The position numbers were made by a program, and so were the translations under genes. From a virus, in IMG/VR virus record IMGVR_UViG_3300038802_000018, positions 1 through 40,603 of that record: DNA of 40,603 nucleotides, one strand, 5' to 3'. The notes under the pieces are model-generated. The model made no database searches and had not been told where the DNA came from. It was given only the letters and a program-made list of their open reading frames with translations. Positions 36,877 through 40,603 of the stretch are shown piece by piece (the stretch's first letter is position 1; each line of letters starts with the position of its first letter).

Positions 36877-37702
36877 TGAGGTGCTAGGGGATACAGCCGC
36901 GCATTTTTTTAAATCAGGAAACACGTTGCGAGCCGATAACTTTGGTGACGTTATAAAAATATCTGAGCTGCTACCCACCGATCGCAAGATTGAGTACGAC
37001 ATTTGGTACGATAAAAACGACAAGACCACAGTTCATGGTTACGTCTACACTGACATGGCTAATCAGTTTTTGTATATACGGCCAGCTTGTACCGTCAGAA
37101 CGTATCAGACAATGATTGATGCTGCGCAGAGCGACATTACTCAAGAGGGAGAAATGTTATATGAAAAAATACAGCTATGCGCCGACAAGTATAGGCTTCG
37201 AAAAGCGAAAAAAACGCACGACTTTGTGATCTTTCTGCCAGGCAGCAACATCTTCGACAAAATAGCCGACGTTTCTCGTTTACAAAACGCAGTCTCTCAA
37301 GGCGCTAAATGTAAACTGCATCCACTGTCTGCCGCCCCAATGGTGGCCTACTTAAAAAACAAACTAGGCAGCGACTGTCTTCTTGATAAAAATATGTCGG
37401 GCCATCAACTCATGACACAAGCATCTATCGTGGGTGCCTTCACTAATAGTGAAATGGGTCTTATCGCTTCAGCGCTAGGTAAAAAAGTTTATGTCTTTAA
37501 CGACATGCGGGGTGTCTATACCTACTCTGCTTTCTATAACGCAGTGTTCCCAGGTGAATCTTATTCAGAAGAGCGAATGAAGCGCCTTCTTTCGTGTAAA
37601 TCATCAGGGTTAATATCGGTGCACGCTAATGACCCCCAAGAAAATGTAGATTTGTTTTTCCAAAGATTCGAGGATGTGGATGTTAGATTACCTTGTGCTT
37701 GA
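36851..37702 (+). CDS. Glycosyltransferase-like protein (GT-B type, tentative)
   Basis: 283 residues from the ATG at 36851 with GGAGG 9 bases upstream. The C-terminal half has the capsule/teichoic-type GT-B pattern: KLHPLSAAPMVAYLKN, MSGHQLMTQASIVGAFTNSEMGLIASALGKKVYVF, where a Ser/Asn-rich turn is followed by Gly and an [AI]-x-ALGK[KP]V segment that binds the sugar nucleotide. N-terminal half not recognised. It may modify virion proteins or host surface sugars. The neighbouring gene may work with it. Assignment is by motif pattern only. Confidence 0.5.
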   Translation: MAFQKMSNNEVLGDTAAHFFKSGNTLRADNFGDVIKISELLPTDRKIEYDIWYDKNDKTTVHGYVYTDMANQFLYIRPACTVRTYQTMIDAAQSDITQEGEMLYEKIQLCADKYRLRKAKKTHDFVIFLPGSNIFDKIADVSRLQNAVSQGAKCKLHPLSAAPMVAYLKNKLGSDCLLDKNMSGHQLMTQASIVGAFTNSEMGLIASALGKKVYVFNDMRGVYTYSAFYNAVFPGESYSEERMKRLLSCKSSGLISVHANDPQENVDLFFQRFEDVDVRLPCA

Positions 37703-38381
37703 GACTAACGAATTAGCTGCACTAACAATCAATGCTATTAGCCAACACGACCCCGGTGCAACCATACGTTGTGTATCGCCTGGCGAATCATTTGTTGGCA
37801 CAGCCCTAAAACACAGCACTAGTTTAACGATGGTGTTAAAAAGCGGTGTGGTTTGGCGCGGCTCGTCCAGCGATATACCAGAAGTTGCCAGAAACTATCC
37901 GATTTGCGCAAGTGAGTATGCGGTGTTTATTGATAACGACAAGTTGAACCATATCTATCAGTTAAAAGGATCGCCGCTTGCTTTAGGTATAAAGGACCTG
38001 AGCATTTTTCTAATTAACCCAGAGCTATGGGACGACATTCCTGAAACTGACAAAGGTGTTTTTAAAGACAAACGCATCCTTAATATGCCCCGCTACATGA
38101 ATCATAAAGAAGACGAGCTAGTTGTGGGCGGGTTACCCGCTCACCAGTGCTTGTACTATGGCGTATTAGGCCTTAACTCGTTGGCTCTTAACTATGTGAC
38201 TTGTCTGCGTAACCGCAAGGCGTCGGTGTTAGAAACAATAGCATACCCCTTTGACCACTTGACACCTTATGTAAATGGCTTGGATAAAAACGATATTCAT
38301 TTTATAACAAAAGTAGCAGACAAAACGCGCGCTCGCGTCAGCAAGTTGCGCGATGGTCTTGCAAAAATTAATGGAGTCTGA
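37674..38381 (+). CDS. Unknown protein, possible glycosyltransferase-like partner
   Basis: 235 residues, with a second ATG two codons in. It begins LDYLVLETNELAALTINAI, which resembles the first strand and helix of a GT-A fold, and has an acidic AVFIDNDK that could be a DxD-like metal site. The remainder (DLSIFLINPELWDDIPETDK, HQCLYYGVLGLNSLALNY) is not recognised. It overlaps the preceding GT-like gene by 29 bases, so the two are coupled and may act together. Weak evidence. Confidence 0.45.
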   Translation: MWMLDYLVLETNELAALTINAISQHDPGATIRCVSPGESFVGTALKHSTSLTMVLKSGVVWRGSSSDIPEVARNYPICASEYAVFIDNDKLNHIYQLKGSPLALGIKDLSIFLINPELWDDIPETDKGVFKDKRILNMPRYMNHKEDELVVGGLPAHQCLYYGVLGLNSLALNYVTCLRNRKASVLETIAYPFDHLTPYVNGLDKNDIHFITKVADKTRARVSKLRDGLAKINGV

Positions 38382-38382
38382 G

Positions 38383-38598
38383 ATGCCAAGAGTGATTACA
38401 AACAAAGACCCAGTAAATCGGTCTGTGACTTTTAAACAAGGCTATCGAACTATAAAGGTTTATTTAGACCCCTGGCCGGATACTGACGAGGAAATTGAAG
38501 CTCAAGCCAATGCAAAATTACCACCTTATACTGGAGATGATGACTCAAAGGTAAGGGCTTTTTACGCAGATCAAACAGAACCCACGGAGGAATTATGA
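38383..38598 (+). CDS. Small unknown protein, 71 residues
   Basis: The ATG at 38383 follows AATGGAGTCTG. It starts MPRVITNKDPVNRSVTFKQG and has a short beta-rich head (TIKVYLDPWPDTDEEIEAQA) and an acidic end. The stop overlaps the next gene's start by 4 bases. No family recognised. Confidence 0.65.
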   Translation: MPRVITNKDPVNRSVTFKQGYRTIKVYLDPWPDTDEEIEAQANAKLPPYTGDDDSKVRAFYADQTEPTEEL

Positions 38599-39299
38599 CT
38601 CGCCCGTTTACAGACTTGGATTTTACAATCAGCGGCTATTATGACAACAAACTTTTTATGTCAGCGGCTGTTAACCAACCCGCAGGTAGGTACATGGAAA
38701 GAGACACAGTTACGTCTATTAACCACAATAACGACGAAATTGTACGCCATCCTACTATAGACGGTCTTATTCGAAGTGGTGAAAGTCAACTGCTTACAGA
38801 AGGTAGTATTACTATAGAGTTTGATTTAGTCGATGGTTTTACTGCGCAACAACGGGCTAATTTTGAAACTTGGCTTGAGTCAAACGACGAAGGAATGCGC
38901 GACATAACTGGAGGCACATTTACTTACGACAGCGAAAACAACAAGCTTGTGGTTACGTATACATGTGAGTTTGGAAATACAAAATGGCGCCAATTACCGA
39001 TTAAATGGATTCCTGAGTCAAGTACTGCGCGACTTACTTTAGGGGCGAACAGCTCGATTGCATGTTTTCTTAGAATTGATGATGACCCCGACGCATGGAC
39101 GGTTCGAGTTAAAGATATTCCTAGCGGCGCAACGTCGACAATCGATAAAGCAGGTGAGACTTGTTATGTCGCTTTTTCAACAGATGTAACTAAAGACGGT
39201 ACTGCTTTAACCGCTTATAAATTTTATAAAATGACTTCTTCGAGTTTTGATGTTAGCGCAGCTAATAATACTAAGGTCATGAGGGTGCATCATGATTAA
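38595..39299 (+). CDS. Unknown beta-rich protein, probably tail-associated
   Basis: 234 residues after a GGAGGAATT ribosome site. It is beta-rich (ITIEFDLVDGFTAQQR, FTYDSENNKLVVTYTCEFG, AWTVRVKDIPSGATSTIDKAGETC), with no membrane span. Position between fibre genes and the Coq4-like gene gives no clear role. The C-terminal 70 residues resemble a small Ig-like or lectin-like domain in composition. No family named. Confidence 0.65.
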   Translation: MTRPFTDLDFTISGYYDNKLFMSAAVNQPAGRYMERDTVTSINHNNDEIVRHPTIDGLIRSGESQLLTEGSITIEFDLVDGFTAQQRANFETWLESNDEGMRDITGGTFTYDSENNKLVVTYTCEFGNTKWRQLPIKWIPESSTARLTLGANSSIACFLRIDDDPDAWTVRVKDIPSGATSTIDKAGETCYVAFSTDVTKDGTALTAYKFYKMTSSSFDVSAANNTKVMRVHHD

Positions 39300-39999
39300 A
39301 ACGTTGCATGCCTTAAATCAATTCAGAAAGATACGAACAGCGCCTGAATCTGATCGTCTTAAGTACGTTTTTGGGGCTGTTAGAGCTATGGGTGATAAGC
39401 GAGTTGATAAAACTCGAAACCGCTATTTATGTGATAAGAGGTTTTGCGCCCTACTTACAGCCCATCCACGTTTATCCGATATAATTTCTGACACGAATAG
39501 CTTGGAAAAAATGCCTGAAGGTTCTTTAGGGCAAAGGCTTTTTGAGTATCTACAGGATGATCAAGTTGATTATGCTAAATACTTAAGCGAATACAAAAAC
39601 GCGGGGTTAGGAAAAACTGCCGGTGAGTTAAATTATCTTTATAACGCTCGTGAGCGGGACCTTCATGATATTTTTCACATTGTTTTTGATTATGAAAGGA
39701 CTCGTTTTGGTGAAATGGCTACGATTGCTACCCAGTATTGGCAGGGCGGCTCTTCAGGATTTGGATTAATAATGTTTGCGGGTGTGATTCGGTACATGTT
39801 TGTCCGGCCTCGTAAGTCGTTATGGGTATTGAGAGCGTTGTATAACGTTTGGCACCGACAACGTGGTACTGATTTGCGCGTTTATCCATTTGAACAAAAT
39901 CTTGAAAAACCTTTATGGCTTGTGCGCAAAGAACTAGGCGTGAAGCCTAAAAGCTACGCATTAAAGGTAGTTCTTAAAACTGCAAGTTGGAAAGATTAG
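39292..39999 (+). CDS. Coq4-like ubiquinone biosynthesis protein
   Basis: 235 residues. It has the Coq4 pattern: PEGSLGQRLFEYLQDDQVDY, then RERDLHDIFHIVFDYERTRFGE, which contains H125-D126-x2-H129 and E141, exactly HDxxH-x11-E, the metal-binding signature of the family. GSSGFGLIMFAGVIRYM, RALYNVWHRQRGTDL and the ending LEKPLWLVRKELGVKP also fit. In cells Coq4 is needed for ubiquinone synthesis (C1 oxidative decarboxylation of the ring). The catalytic residues are intact, so it may be active. It overlaps the preceding gene by 8 bases, so it is part of the late message. See the finding. Confidence 0.82.
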   Translation: MIKTLHALNQFRKIRTAPESDRLKYVFGAVRAMGDKRVDKTRNRYLCDKRFCALLTAHPRLSDIISDTNSLEKMPEGSLGQRLFEYLQDDQVDYAKYLSEYKNAGLGKTAGELNYLYNARERDLHDIFHIVFDYERTRFGEMATIATQYWQGGSSGFGLIMFAGVIRYMFVRPRKSLWVLRALYNVWHRQRGTDLRVYPFEQNLEKPLWLVRKELGVKPKSYALKVVLKTASWKD

Positions 40000-40012
40000 G
40001 AGTAATTTTAAA

Positions 40013-40234
40013 ATGATAGCGGCTATTCAAAACACAGCAATCGAAAAATTTAATGAAATAAGGCACAAACGCTGGTTCAAGATTCTTGCGGGTTTGTTTA
40101 TTATTCGTTGGACAATACGGTTGGCTATTCTTGCTTACATTTTGTGGGCTTTTTTACCCGAACCTGCTTTTTTTATTGAACTAAAAGCTTGGTCTGATTT
40201 TTACAATACGGGGCCTTGCGCAGCGTCCTGTTAA
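40013..40234 (+). CDS. Small membrane protein, 73 residues
   Basis: Follows TTAGGAGTAATTTT. Residues about 20-50 hold one long or two short membrane segments (WFKILAGLFIIRWTIRLAI, YILWAFLPEPAFFI); the end has two Cys (GPCAASC). It lies 13 bases after the Coq4-like gene. It may anchor that protein or act in lysis; neither is shown. Confidence 0.6.
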   Translation: MIAAIQNTAIEKFNEIRHKRWFKILAGLFIIRWTIRLAILAYILWAFLPEPAFFIELKAWSDFYNTGPCAASC

Positions 40235-40248
40235 CTTTGGCTTGTTGT

Positions 40249-40263
40249 ATTAGCTGAACTAAT
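40249..40263. repeat. Palindrome copy 8 (ATTAGC-TGA-ACTAAT)
   Basis: 5 of 6 arm pairs match (C against A at the inner pair). It lies in the 42-base gap between the small membrane protein and the XhlA-like gene. Confidence 0.65.
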
Positions 40264-40276
40264 ATAGGTTGGGTTC

Positions 40277-40486
40277 ATGAAGGTTGAAGAGCGCATATTT
40301 GAAGCCATAAGCCGCATAGAGCGACATGAAGCTATGTGCGAAGAACGGTCGAAGACCATCTTCAATCGACTAGATTCTATAGATGAAAGTCTAACTGCGT
40401 TGAATCGGATGGTACTTACAGCAGCGGGAACAGTGATCTTAAGCATGGGCGGGGTGATTGTTTCGCTGCTTTTTCTTTTGAAGTAA
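40277..40486 (+). CDS. XhlA-like coiled-coil membrane protein
   Basis: 69 residues. An N-terminal charged coiled coil (ERIFEAISRIERHEAM, RLDSIDESLTALNRM) leads to one membrane helix at the end (GTVILSMGGVIVSLLFLL). This is the layout of the haemolysin XhlA family (PF10779), often a second lysis or holin-partner protein. It is far from the endolysin/holin pair at 32.5-33.3 kb, so it may be a pinholin or anti-holin-type partner, or serve another membrane role. Confidence 0.65.
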   Translation: MKVEERIFEAISRIERHEAMCEERSKTIFNRLDSIDESLTALNRMVLTAAGTVILSMGGVIVSLLFLLK

Positions 40487-40494
40487 GGAACAGC

Positions 40495-40603
40495 ATGCTC
40501 ATAAAACTTCAAAATTTTGTTGGTATTGCCCCGGCCGTAGACGAGCGTCGGCTAGGCGAACAGTACGCTACCGTAGCTAAAAACATTGATTTTGAGTCGG
40601 GGG
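40495..40603 (+). CDS. Partial tail/virion protein, N-terminal 36 residues
   Basis: The ATG at 40495 follows AAGGAACAGC; the frame runs off the right edge. The start MLIKLQNFVGIAPAVDERRLG and the later AxNIDFESG match the pattern of large phage structural proteins that begin with a NFGGIAPRxxxRLL and NCDLxSG stretch. Without the rest, the product cannot be fixed; a tail-hub or stabilisation protein is likely. Confidence 0.7.
   Translation, partial: MLIKLQNFVGIAPAVDERRLGEQYATVAKNIDFESG

Overview
The window is part of a tailed-phage genome, most likely a lytic podovirus of an aquatic ubiquinone-making Gram-negative proteobacterium. I see family A DNA polymerase, terminase, a P22-type portal, an N4-gp56-type capsid protein, short-tail adaptors, a 2421-residue internal protein and an M15 endolysin. 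I see no tape measure, sheath, integrase, repressor or ribosomal gene. The host is inferred from the endolysin type, the CsrA homologue and a Coq4-like gene. Both window edges cut genes, so the genome continues on each side.

Layout. Positions 1-11,923 are leftward (minus strand): replication and takeover genes. In order of transcription, right to left, they are: a patchwork of very small genes around an iteron-rich, origin-like region (9.7-12.0 kb); a non-coding stretch with a structured RNA and a strong terminator (8.6-8.9 kb); a dense run of overlapping mini-genes, two of them zinc ribbons (5.6-8.6 kb); a MoxR ATPase / unknown / vWA-metallopeptidase cluster (2.8-5.6 kb); small genes; a DNA polymerase with proofreading domain; a CsrA homologue; and the start of a further gene. 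Positions 12,002-12,179 are the divergent control region.

From 12,180 onward everything is rightward (plus strand). The order is HNH nuclease, small and large terminase, portal, scaffold-like acidic protein, a run of about ten small hairpins, major capsid protein, strong hairpin, adaptors, ejection proteins, lysis genes (DUF5872-like, M15 endolysin, 3TM-type holin), then tail-fibre and baseplate-like proteins. Among the last are a fibre with a cupredoxin-type metal motif and a Thr/Ser-repeat fibre. Next come two glycosyltransferase-like genes, small proteins, a Coq4-like gene, an XhlA-like membrane protein and the start of another tail protein.

The signals most worth attention are the Coq4 homologue with an intact HDxxH-x11-E motif; the CsrA homologue; a 15-bp palindrome (ATTAGY-NNN-RCTAAT) that recurs in intergenic gaps on both arms; eleven exact 8-bp iterons spaced mostly by one helical turn; a four-times repeated leader in front of tiny genes; the hairpin run before the capsid gene; and at least seven very small genes (24-57 codons) that size cut-offs would miss.
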